Of a DNA stretch of 17,858 bases, positions 1 to 6,958 are shown one piece after another (position 1 is the stretch's first letter; every line of letters begins with the position of its first letter). The position numbers were made by a program, and so were the translations under genes. The stretch comes from Heyndrickxia sporothermodurans (GTDB lineage Bacteria; Bacillota; Bacilli; Bacillales; Bacillaceae_C), in the NCBI RefSeq assembly GCF_016785185.1, contig NZ_JAEKDY010000067.1, one strand, 5' to 3'. The notes beneath the pieces are model-generated. The model was not told the origin of the DNA. It saw only the letters and a program-made list of their open reading frames with translations, and searched no databases.

Positions 1-42
1 CTCCCATTCCTTACGCAATTCTGGATTATTTCTTTGGGACAT
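1..42 (-). CDS. Start of a gene truncated by the window edge
   Basis: Only the first 14 codons are visible (MSQRNNPELRKEWE), starting at an ATG whose complement is 40-42. A strong GAGGAGG ribosome binding site lies at 50-56, about 7 bases upstream, so a real start is likely although the product cannot be named. It follows the 64-aa gene by about 55 bases on the same strand and probably continues the same operon. The visible residues are charged and hydrophilic, with no signal peptide at the start. Confidence 0.6.
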   Translation of the reverse strand, partial: MSQRNNPELRKEWE

Positions 43-98
43 AAAAAAACCTCCTCAAACTTTGATTTGAAGAGATTATCTCACAGGTACTATATATG

Positions 99-293
99 TT
101 AATAGGTGTATTCTATTTGACTCTTACATTGCAACGTTGATAATTCTTGATAATCTATTAATGAATCCGAAATTAAAAGATAATCTCCATCTACTTTCTC
201 AATGGATGAAAGCATTGATACCTCGTGAAACAATTTGGTTTTTTTTAAGTTTGCAATTAACACTTCATCATGGGATAAGACTTGTAATTTCAT
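99..293 (-). CDS. Small protein, unknown function (64 aa)
   Basis: An ATG start at 293 is preceded by a perfect AAGGAGGT at 305-312, about 11 bases upstream, so translation is well supported. The protein has alternating hydrophobic strands and charged helices (LQVLSHDEVLIANL near the start, DYLLISDSL around residues 37-45). This loosely recalls the N-terminal half of a receiver-like domain such as the one opening the nearby CpaE-like protein, but it is too short to be a whole domain and I do not assign a family. It is 26 bases downstream of the CpaB-like gene on the same strand, so it is probably cotranscribed. No transmembrane segment is visible. Confidence 0.6.
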   Translation of the reverse strand: MKLQVLSHDEVLIANLKKTKLFHEVSMLSSIEKVDGDYLLISDSLIDYQELSTLQCKSQIEYTY

Positions 294-319
294 AATAAAT
301 ATGTACCTCCTTGTGTGAT

Positions 320-1102
320 TTATCTTTCGAATTTGTAAACAACATAAATCTTATATCCTTGCTCTGTATATGTTCTTAGAGTAGATAGAGTTTCATCGTT
401 CGAAATGATCTCTAAATTAGAAACAGTTCCAGTCGCAGATTCATTATCTTCCTTTGATTCTGTTACTTCTTTATTAGACCCATCTTTTACGGATGCTACA
501 CGAACATTCTTTACAATTGGTTCATTGTTTTTCGTAATCATGGTATCTATTGAATCAGTTGAACTAATAGGTACATCACTATCTTTATCTTCCTTTTGGT
601 CTTTTGAATCAGAATCGGATTTACCATCTTTTTGATCTTTCGCTTCTTGAACCAACGAACGAATTACAGCTTGTTCTTTATCAGGTATTGCGTAAAAATC
701 AGCAATGAATGTTTTCCTTAGAGATCCTGGTACTGCAAACAACCATTCATCAGGTATAGGAGCAATAAATTCTCCTTCCTTTTCGTTTGGAACTAAATCG
801 TAAGTATCGACTAAATCAGTATAAATTTGCGTACCTTTTTTTATATCAATTGCAGCGTTATGATCAAGTATTGTGTCAACATCTTTCGGGTTTACCACCC
901 CATTAACTGCGTTATCTTTTCGTATCGATACGATTTGAATATTTTCGGAAGTAATTTTATCTTTAAAGTTAATATCTTGCTTTGCTACAACGACATCTAC
1001 AGTGTTAATTTTGTCTTTGAAATAAAAATCATAGGACAGTATCCCACCTATCCCAATCAATATAATTAACAACGGTGCTGCAATTTTAAAAAAACGTTTC
1101 AT
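320..1102 (-). CDS. CpaB/RcpC-like SAF-domain membrane-anchored protein
   Basis: A 260-aa protein with a positively charged start (MKRFFK) and one strong transmembrane segment at about residues 7-25. A SAF-type domain follows at about 34-100 (VVVAKQDINFKDKITSENI, then DHNAAIDIKKGTQIY), the arrangement seen in CpaB/RcpC proteins of Tad (Flp) pilus systems. A low-complexity Asp/Lys/Ser linker covers about residues 155-180, and a C-terminal beta-rich part ends in KIYVVYKFER. The ATG overlaps the stop codon of the CpaE-like gene by four bases (ATGA), indicating translational coupling. An AAGGAG site lies just upstream, inside the previous gene. Family knowledge places CpaB in a cell-envelope secretion complex. 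Its role in a Gram-positive plasmid, perhaps as part of the transfer channel, is inferred. Confidence 0.7.
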   Translation of the reverse strand: MKRFFKIAAPLLIILIGIGGILSYDFYFKDKINTVDVVVAKQDINFKDKITSENIQIVSIRKDNAVNGVVNPKDVDTILDHNAAIDIKKGTQIYTDLVDTYDLVPNEKEGEFIAPIPDEWLFAVPGSLRKTFIADFYAIPDKEQAVIRSLVQEAKDQKDGKSDSDSKDQKEDKDSDVPISSTDSIDTMITKNNEPIVKNVRVASVKDGSNKEVTESKEDNESATGTVSNLEIISNDETLSTLRTYTEQGYKIYVVYKFER

Positions 1103-2379
1103 TTCTTTTCTCCTTTCTTAAATGCTTTAAGTATTCCTTTGATATTCTTATTTTTATTTTTATTAATTTCATAATATTGTCTTGGTACATTTTGCACGAT
1201 TATTGGTTTTAAAGATTTTTCTATTAAATCTTGATAATTACTCAAGTCATATAAGAATTCAGATTTCCACACTAAATTTATTAACACTTCATAATCTACA
1301 ATTGGAAAAAACGCTGTTGGTTTCTTCCCTAAACTTGTCCATAAAGACTGATTGTCAATAGATTTCGTATACTTCATATTTACAAACTTATAAGAAATGC
1401 CTTCCTTTTCCTCAATACTATTAAGATAATCAATAACCAATTTTTCTTTTCGTTGTTTTTTTGTTTCACCTTGTTCATTAGTAATGGAAGCTAACCAATC
1501 AACTTTAACTGGATCAGGATCAACACAAATATAAATATCATCAGCGTGATGGAGAAATTTTTGAACATCAGGTAAATGAAGATTTGAAGATAAATCAACA
1601 ATGGTAATGGTAGAATTAATGGAATAAACATATTTCAACATTTCTTCATATGTAAAATTTTCAATCGGTTCATATCTTGAATCATTTATAAACCAATCAA
1701 TATCATACTCCCTCCAACCTCCATTTCTTTTATTTATCACCCTTCCTTTTCGAATTAGATTAGCATAATCAATATACTTTCTTTCCTCTTGTTCTTCTTT
1801 AGCATGTATAGATAAGTAATCAAACATATAGGGTTTAGATGATGGAAACTCTACATATGCAACATTCATCCCTCTAATTGCAAAGGCTCTTGATAGATTA
1901 GTTGCTAAAGTAGTAGATCCTGCACCTTGCCACATTGACCCTACAACAATTAATTTATTCGGAATGGATGTATACGCTGTTTTTATGATTTCTTTTTCTA
2001 TAACTCGATCCTTAAAAACAATTTCCTTTTTCACTTCATCAGTAACATAGTGAATTTCTTTCTTTTGTGGTTCCTCTATTTCATCATTTTCCTGAAAAAT
2101 ACCTTTCACATAATTTAAAACCTCTTCCATATCTGCATTGAAATAAACAACCTCAATTTCTTTTTGATTTGCCAAAATATCCAAATCATCAAAAGATGGT
2201 AGTTTAGAATCCAATATTATTAGTTCAGGATTCCAAAATTCAATAACATCTTCTAACAAATTAATCTCTTGTACATTTTCTTCATACAACTGTATATTTT
2301 GGTAAAAATCCGATTTCAATAAAGTTGTTACGAATCTCTCGAATGCAAAATTTGATTTCATGCCAATTGCTATTTTCAT
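1099..2379 (-). CDS. CpaE/TadZ-like ATPase with N-terminal receiver-like domain
   Basis: About 426 aa. An N-terminal receiver-like domain (residues 1-95) contains PELIILDSKLP, with Asp57 at the usual phospho-acceptor position. A charged linker leads to a MinD/ParA-type domain: KLIVVGSMWQGAGSTTLATN at 142-161, then ITIVDLSSN as a Walker B-like strand. The P-loop has Ser where a classic deviant Walker A motif has its catalytic Lys. Ser or Ala at this position is familiar in CpaE/TadZ proteins, which supports the call. A GTG at 2388 would add three residues, but it lies within the GGGGTG ribosome binding site of the ATG at 2379, so I choose the ATG. CpaE/TadZ proteins localise Tad-type secretion machines at the membrane. 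The next gene is CpaB-like and overlaps by four bases. Confidence 0.75.
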   Translation of the reverse strand: MKIAIGMKSNFAFERFVTTLLKSDFYQNIQLYEENVQEINLLEDVIEFWNPELIILDSKLPSFDDLDILANQKEIEVVYFNADMEEVLNYVKGIFQENDEIEEPQKKEIHYVTDEVKKEIVFKDRVIEKEIIKTAYTSIPNKLIVVGSMWQGAGSTTLATNLSRAFAIRGMNVAYVEFPSSKPYMFDYLSIHAKEEQEERKYIDYANLIRKGRVINKRNGGWREYDIDWFINDSRYEPIENFTYEEMLKYVYSINSTITIVDLSSNLHLPDVQKFLHHADDIYICVDPDPVKVDWLASITNEQGETKKQRKEKLVIDYLNSIEEKEGISYKFVNMKYTKSIDNQSLWTSLGKKPTAFFPIVDYEVLINLVWKSEFLYDLSNYQDLIEKSLKPIIVQNVPRQYYEINKNKNKNIKGILKAFKKGEKK

Positions 2380-2493
2380 TATTTGCACCCCATATTGTTC
2401 TTGTTGATATATAGTATTTCAAAATACACGATAAATTCAGATATAGTAAAATTTCCCTACATATGAACATATTTGACTATAACCTTTAAGCGT

Positions 2494-2877
2494 TTAAAAA
2501 TCAAATACCTCGTTTGGCTTTTCAATCTCTTCATTATTAATTTCAACAGTTTCAAGTTTATCTTCTTTAGTAAAATCAACTATCTTAAGACCTTTTGAGA
2601 ATTTTTCTATTAACATTGCAAATAATTTATCCTTTGATTCTTGAGGAACTTTTGCTAAAATGTGGTTAAAGTCTAGTGTAAAAGTGTTAGTATTTTCATC
2701 ATAGTTATTGATGTAAGATTCAATCAATAACATTAAGAATTTATTGTAATTACCATCGAATAAATGAGCATATTTTTTCAATATAAGACTAATAGATTCA
2801 CCAACTTGATTGATTTCGTTTTCTAAATCTGCTTTAACTACATTAGTAAACACTTTATCTTTTATGTTATCTAACAC
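2494..2877 (-). CDS. Helical protein, unknown function (127 aa)
   Basis: This 127-aa protein appears to start with GTG at 2877. A GAAAGGGA purine stretch lies about 10 bases upstream, just after the ssb stop codon, so it is probably the second gene of the ssb operon. It is almost entirely predicted helix, with an acidic C-terminal tail (ETVEINNEEIEKPNEVFDF). That tail is notable because its neighbour SSB lacks the usual acidic tail, but no functional link is shown. I recognise no family. About 115 bases separate it from the CpaE-like gene. Confidence 0.65.
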   Translation of the reverse strand: MLDNIKDKVFTNVVKADLENEINQVGESISLILKKYAHLFDGNYNKFLMLLIESYINNYDENTNTFTLDFNHILAKVPQESKDKLFAMLIEKFSKGLKIVDFTKEDKLETVEINNEEIEKPNEVFDF

Positions 2878-2897
2878 GTTTTAAAAATCCCTTTCGA

Positions 2898-3239
2898 TTA
2901 TTCTTCTTTATTGTTTGTAGTTACTGGTTTAGGTTTTTCCATTTGTTTAAAGGAGTGAACTTCAAATTGCAATTCATTTTTTGTTCCACCTTCTTCAAGT
3001 TGTATCTGTGTCGATCTTAATTTCCCTTCAATGAGAACTAAAGATCCCTTTCCGAATTTATTAGTGAAATTTTTCGCTTTATCTTCCCATATTACGCACG
3101 GGATAAAATCAGCAATATTTGAACTGCCATCTCGATTGATCGCTAATATAAAATTAGCAACAGCTTTTCCATCACTAATAAATCTTAAGTTCGCTTTACT
3201 AGTTGTTCTACCAATTAACGTAATGGACTGATAATACAT
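2898..3239 (-). CDS. ssb: Single-stranded DNA-binding protein (short, OB fold)
   Basis: A 113-aa SSB-family protein. The OB-fold core is recognisable: SITLIGRTTSKANLRF, then DGKAVANFILAINRD, ADFIPCVIWEDKAKN and GSLVLIEGKLRST. An upstream in-frame extension of 32 codons (hydrophobic, MCVFKTFLYIFF) is rejected because the ATG at 3239 has a GGGGG ribosome binding site about 6 bases upstream and matches family N-termini. The protein is shorter than typical chromosomal SSB (about 150-180 aa) and ends in TTNNKEE without the Asp-rich DDDIPF-type tail that recruits host repair proteins. It probably protects transferred single-stranded plasmid DNA. It is the first gene of the convoy running left, with its own likely promoter. 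Confidence 0.92.
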   Translation of the reverse strand: MYYQSITLIGRTTSKANLRFISDGKAVANFILAINRDGSSNIADFIPCVIWEDKAKNFTNKFGKGSLVLIEGKLRSTQIQLEEGGTKNELQFEVHSFKQMEKPKPVTTNNKEE

Positions 3240-3282
3240 ATATTTCCCCCTTCTATTTCCAAAAGTATTTCTTAATACATAG

Positions 3283-3314
3283 ATTATACAACACATTGTG
3301 AAAAAAATATACAA
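3283..3314 (-). promoter_or_regulatory. Likely promoter for ssb convoy
   Basis: On the minus strand a perfect TATAAT (complement of 3283-3288) sits about 36 bases upstream of the chosen ssb ATG. A TTGTAT at 3309-3314 could serve as -35, but the spacer is 20 bases, longer than optimal. It lies just downstream of the terminator closing the preceding operon, where a new promoter would be expected. Confidence 0.45.
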
Positions 3315-3336
3315 AAATGTTTTAAAAACACACAAA

Positions 3337-3365
3337 AAATATAGCCTTAGAAAAAGGCTATATTT
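3337..3365 (-). terminator. Rho-independent terminator after the ArdC-like gene
   Basis: A perfect 12-bp inverted repeat (AAATATAGCCTT at 3337-3348 with AAGGCTATATTT at 3354-3365) has a 5-base loop and begins 4 bases after the stop codon of the ArdC-like gene. On the minus strand it is followed by TTTTTTGTGTG-like sequence. This is the clear end of the relaxase-to-ardC operon. Confidence 0.85.
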
Positions 3366-3369
3366 ATAC

Positions 3370-5067
3370 TTATCTTTCTATTTCAAAATCATCTTTTTTA
3401 ATTTCTTTTACATTTTTATCATGCTGCACTTCATAAGAGTTATTAAACGCTTCCCTTAACCCTTTTTGGCTAGGCATGTTCTTTGTTTTATCAAGATATT
3501 CCTCTAATCCTTTTAGATCCGTTATATCCCGATTTTTCATTAAAGCCCAACCTATTTTTGAACCATCTTCACCTTTAGGAATAATTTGATTATCACTATT
3601 GTAATTTAAAAATTTAGCAACATCATAATTGATTTGTAAATTATTATTTTCTAATCGTTCCTTTATACTAGTATTATTAGGTTCGTTTTTTAATTGACCT
3701 TTTAAAAAGCTTTGTTCATGCAAAGATTGTGATAGTGCCAATTTCAAAAAATGTTTATCAACATCTTCTTTAGTCGTGAATTCTTTTGATACAGATTGTG
3801 TACTTCCTGTTATGACAACACTATATTTATCATTATCATTCTTAGCAATATCTAATGTATCTTGAAGTTTTTTCTGCTCTGTTTTTTCTACCATTATCCC
3901 ATTCACAATTTCTTTATTTAAAATGTGATAGTTTCCTGACTGATTTAATTCTGATAATGGTATTATCCAGTTTTTATCTGTTCTCAATTGGAATTTCTCT
4001 GTTTTCTCGGAATAGTCAAGTTTAGCTGAAACTACCATACCGTTATCTTTATTAAGAAGTTCGAATTGGTTAATTTCTTTACCAGTTTTATCAATCGATT
4101 CAACATTTATATTGAATTGATTTTTAAGAAGTTCAACTGATTGTTTGTATTCTTTGTTATTATCGATATAAAACTCTTGGATTTTATCACGCTGCAATTC
4201 ATCAATGGTTAAGATCATTTCATTAGCGACCTTCTGAACCTCTCCTATGGCACTTCTCGCAACGTTTATGTCCTGTGACCATGTAGCAATATACCCGAGC
4301 GAAATATCGTCTGTATCAAGCCCATAATATTTAGAAACGATATATGCAACACTTTCTGCTTGCGCTTCTTTATGACCTCTTGGTAAATCTTTCATGTCGC
4401 TTTCTAAGTTATGTAGTTTAGCATGTGCATATTCATGAATAAGAACACGAAACTTCATAGAATCATTATTATTTTCGGTATTACTTATAACAATTTCATT
4501 GGTACTTGGTCTAAAGTACCCACCAACACCCTTATCGGTTACATCCTCACGAATTGGGTACGATTGTTTTATATGGTCAAAGAAATCATTATACAAACGT
4601 TTAATATGTTCATCATTAGACATTTCACGATTAATAAAATCTCTAACAGAAGGAATCTCTTTCCCATCAGTTTGAGATACATCATAGACAGGAACCATTT
4701 TAAAACCAGTAATTACTTTTTGTTCAGAAGTTACTATATTTCCTTTTTCATCAATCTTAGGTTTTTGAGTTTTAGGATCAATATGTTCCATTTTAACTTT
4801 TTTTATCAGTGGAGCAAGTACTTTTAATGCTTTTTCACCTTTTTGAACATATCTCCCCATGTCCTTCCAAGCATTAAAACCTTGTACCATTGTTGCATCA
4901 GGTTTTTGCATAGCAATTAGTATAGAATTGTTAATAGAGTAATTATTAACTTTAGACATAACATCTAAAAGTTCTTTAAATCTTTCAGATTTCAAAATAT
5001 TTTCAAGACCTTTATCTAGTTGTTTATTCACATCATCTAGTGTTAGAAAATTACTTCCTGCTGCCAT
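3370..5067 (-). CDS. ArdC/LtrC-like antirestriction metalloprotein with C-terminal extension
   Basis: A 565-aa protein. Residues 10-130 match the ArdC N-terminal single-strand DNA-binding domain (NNYSINNSILIAMQKPDATM, then GFNAWKDMGRYVQKGEKA). Residues 205-250 carry a zinc metalloprotease-like motif: HEYAH at 211-215, with a likely third ligand in AQAESVAYIV (Glu238). The remaining 300 residues are an extension of the kind found in polyvalent proteins of conjugative elements, ending in KKDDFEIER. ArdC-family proteins shield incoming DNA from restriction, and related proteins are known to travel with the transferred strand. A GAGGAAGG ribosome binding site directly precedes the ATG, and the gene follows the 62-aa gene by 6 bases. 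It is the last gene before the terminator. The family call is strong; delivery into the recipient is inferred. Confidence 0.85.
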   Translation of the reverse strand: MAAGSNFLTLDDVNKQLDKGLENILKSERFKELLDVMSKVNNYSINNSILIAMQKPDATMVQGFNAWKDMGRYVQKGEKALKVLAPLIKKVKMEHIDPKTQKPKIDEKGNIVTSEQKVITGFKMVPVYDVSQTDGKEIPSVRDFINREMSNDEHIKRLYNDFFDHIKQSYPIREDVTDKGVGGYFRPSTNEIVISNTENNNDSMKFRVLIHEYAHAKLHNLESDMKDLPRGHKEAQAESVAYIVSKYYGLDTDDISLGYIATWSQDINVARSAIGEVQKVANEMILTIDELQRDKIQEFYIDNNKEYKQSVELLKNQFNINVESIDKTGKEINQFELLNKDNGMVVSAKLDYSEKTEKFQLRTDKNWIIPLSELNQSGNYHILNKEIVNGIMVEKTEQKKLQDTLDIAKNDNDKYSVVITGSTQSVSKEFTTKEDVDKHFLKLALSQSLHEQSFLKGQLKNEPNNTSIKERLENNNLQINYDVAKFLNYNSDNQIIPKGEDGSKIGWALMKNRDITDLKGLEEYLDKTKNMPSQKGLREAFNNSYEVQHDKNVKEIKKDDFEIER

Positions 5068-5073
5068 CCTTCC

Positions 5074-5262
5074 TCACCCTTTCTTTACATACACCGGTTT
5101 ATAAAAGATTTGTTTGTTAATTGTCATTTGTACGTACCCTGCAACTTCATAATGTTCAGGGTTCTCATTTAATTGAGTAATTTCATCAAGAAAAAAATGA
5201 TTACTCTCTCTTTCTCTTAAAATAGGTTTATCTGTACCTAAAATTTCATGACCTTTCAACAT
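5074..5262 (-). CDS. Small protein, unknown function (62 aa)
   Basis: The start is chosen at the ATG complementing 5260-5262, which has GGAGAG about 8 bases upstream. A GTG at 5271 would sit almost on top of that site and is less likely. The protein begins MLKGHEILG and contains acidic and aromatic stretches (ERESNHFFLDEITQLNENPEHYEVAGYV), ending in IFYKPVYVKKG. It looks like a compact beta-rich fold with no membrane segment or recognised motif. It sits between the 535-aa and ArdC-like genes with gaps under 20 bases, so it is part of the same operon and may act with one of them. Confidence 0.65.
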   Translation of the reverse strand: MLKGHEILGTDKPILRERESNHFFLDEITQLNENPEHYEVAGYVQMTINKQIFYKPVYVKKG

Positions 5263-5280
5263 AAAAAACACTCTCCTTTT

Positions 5281-6888
5281 TTATCTTTCCATTTCCATTT
5301 CTTTTTGATTTTGTTTTTCATTTATCTTAGAATTCTCAACTAATGATACATAACCTTCTAGTTCATCTATTTTATTTTCTAAATTTTTTGTAGTTAAAAG
5401 TACATTCATTAACCTATTGTGTTCTATTTTCTGCTCTGTTGTTGCTTCCTTATCAGGATCTAACTTTATTTTATCGGTATCTGTTGCTAATGCTAATTTG
5501 ACCTGATATAAACTTTCTTTAGTATCTTCAATGCCTTCTTTTATTCGGTTTAAAGTTCGATTACTTAAATCGTTAGGATTTTCCACAAGTTCAGGTACTT
5601 TCTCAATAACCTTTTCAATATCACGACTTTTAAATAAAAGATCTTCAATTTTAGCTTCAAAGTAAATGTTTTTATCATTTTTATATTCCAAAAGCATATC
5701 TATATTTTTACTATCCCAAAAATCCCTAACCTCGAATTCCCTTTTAGTAACAGGTTCAATCTTTTGCAATTCATATAAACTAAAAGTATCATTTTGAACA
5801 ATTGGTAATAGTTTATCAAACAACTTATGACAAGTATCATTCGAATCTCTTTCGTTAAATAATTCGAACCTTTCTCCATAGATTTCTTTCATTTCTTTAT
5901 TTACAAGTAACATGATATTAGTAAGTGCTCGATCTTTATTTACATCAATATATTCTTCAAGAATACTATTTTTGTAACCAATTTCAGGATTATATAGTTC
6001 CATATGCTTTAAACTAGCATTCATATAATCAAAATCAGCATGGACTAACATATTATTACCAATTCTATCTGATATATTATTTTCATTAGCAGTAAAAACC
6101 AATGGAATTATCTTATCATTTGTTAATTGCTCTACTTTTGTATTACTCAAAAATTTTGCTATTTCAATATTATCCACTTGAAGGTCTATATTTTTATACA
6201 TATTGCTTTTATCGGCAAGATAATCTTGAACACCAATTTTTAAAGCTGCTTGTTGGAATTGACTTTGTTTTTCATACAAACCTTTCATTTCAAGCCAACT
6301 GTCATAATAAATATCAACCTTACTATTTCTTTCAAAACGATCTGTAATAATATCCATATTTAGTATATCTTCTTTAGAATTGTAAATATCACGATACTCT
6401 TCAATAGATTTCAGTAAACTATCAATCTTTTCGATAGAATGATTCGTAGCTTCAAAGTCTTTATATAAGGATTGAATCGAATTATAAGTTGGGGAATACA
6501 GAAGTTCTGAAAACTCTGTTTTGTGTACCATATTTTTAAACAATTCTGTATCATATATTATATTTTCATCAAGTAACCCCTGAACCTTATTTTCAATATC
6601 TTTAAACATTTGTATGCTTTGTAAATCGGCATGTAAAAGTTGGACTTCACCATTTATATATTTATCAAATATTAAATATGTATTGTTTCCTGCTGATAAA
6701 GTTTTCTTTTCAGTATCTAATTCAGCACTAATGTACTCATTTGTAGATGGTTGATAAAAGTAAGCTTTAATTATATCTTCTCCACCAGACAGTTTTTGGG
6801 CTAATTCGTTACGATCTTCATTAAGTAGCTTCATTACAAATTGACGGTATTTATTACCTTCCAACTCAATAAACGTTCCATTATTCAT
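5281..6888 (-). CDS. Large helical protein, unknown, possible co-transferred protein (535 aa)
   Basis: I do not recognise a family. The start at 6888 (MNNGTFIELEGNKYRQF) is preferred over an ATG 18 codons upstream because it has GGAGAG about 6 bases before it. The upstream extension would be translated from within a hairpin. The N-terminal 80 residues look beta-rich (AYFYQPSTNEYISAEL). The rest is long, charged and largely helical, with coiled-coil-like segments near residues 125-200 and 440-520. It ends in QKEMEMER, resembling the ends of the ArdC-like and 312-aa proteins in this window. It lies between topB and the antirestriction gene in the relaxase operon. By position and tail it could be delivered to the recipient, but that is inference. 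Confidence 0.7.
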   Translation of the reverse strand: MNNGTFIELEGNKYRQFVMKLLNEDRNELAQKLSGGEDIIKAYFYQPSTNEYISAELDTEKKTLSAGNNTYLIFDKYINGEVQLLHADLQSIQMFKDIENKVQGLLDENIIYDTELFKNMVHKTEFSELLYSPTYNSIQSLYKDFEATNHSIEKIDSLLKSIEEYRDIYNSKEDILNMDIITDRFERNSKVDIYYDSWLEMKGLYEKQSQFQQAALKIGVQDYLADKSNMYKNIDLQVDNIEIAKFLSNTKVEQLTNDKIIPLVFTANENNISDRIGNNMLVHADFDYMNASLKHMELYNPEIGYKNSILEEYIDVNKDRALTNIMLLVNKEMKEIYGERFELFNERDSNDTCHKLFDKLLPIVQNDTFSLYELQKIEPVTKREFEVRDFWDSKNIDMLLEYKNDKNIYFEAKIEDLLFKSRDIEKVIEKVPELVENPNDLSNRTLNRIKEGIEDTKESLYQVKLALATDTDKIKLDPDKEATTEQKIEHNRLMNVLLTTKNLENKIDELEGYVSLVENSKINEKQNQKEMEMER

Positions 6889-6905
6889 CTTCTTCTCTCC
6901 TTTTT

Positions 6906-6944
6906 GATTGCAGCTAATTTTAGGAACGAAAATTGGCCGCAATC
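6906..6944 (-). promoter_or_regulatory. Intercistronic hairpin upstream of the 535-aa gene RBS
   Basis: A 16-bp imperfect inverted repeat pairs 6906-6921 with 6929-6944 around a 7-base loop. As minus-strand RNA it has one G·U wobble and one C-A mismatch. It fills the gap between the topB stop codon and the AAAAAGGAGAG ribosome binding site at about 6896-6905. It is followed by A-rich rather than U-rich sequence on the minus strand, so it is not a terminator. It may stabilise the processed mRNA or tune translation of the downstream gene. Confidence 0.55.
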
Positions 6945-6958
6945 TAATGTATGATTAT

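Noticed and set aside
2414..2427. Palindrome GTATTTCAAAATAC upstream of the CpaE-like gene as an operator
   Set aside because: Six-base arms of pure AT-biased sequence are expected by chance in DNA of this composition, and no promoter overlaps it convincingly.
2282..2470. 62-codon minus-strand ORF overlapping the start of the CpaE-like gene
   Set aside because: It is out of frame with the well-supported CpaE start and lacks a ribosome binding site.
4423..4827. 134-codon plus-strand ORF within the ArdC-like gene
   Set aside because: It is a shadow of the conserved metalloprotease region and its composition is that of an antisense reading.
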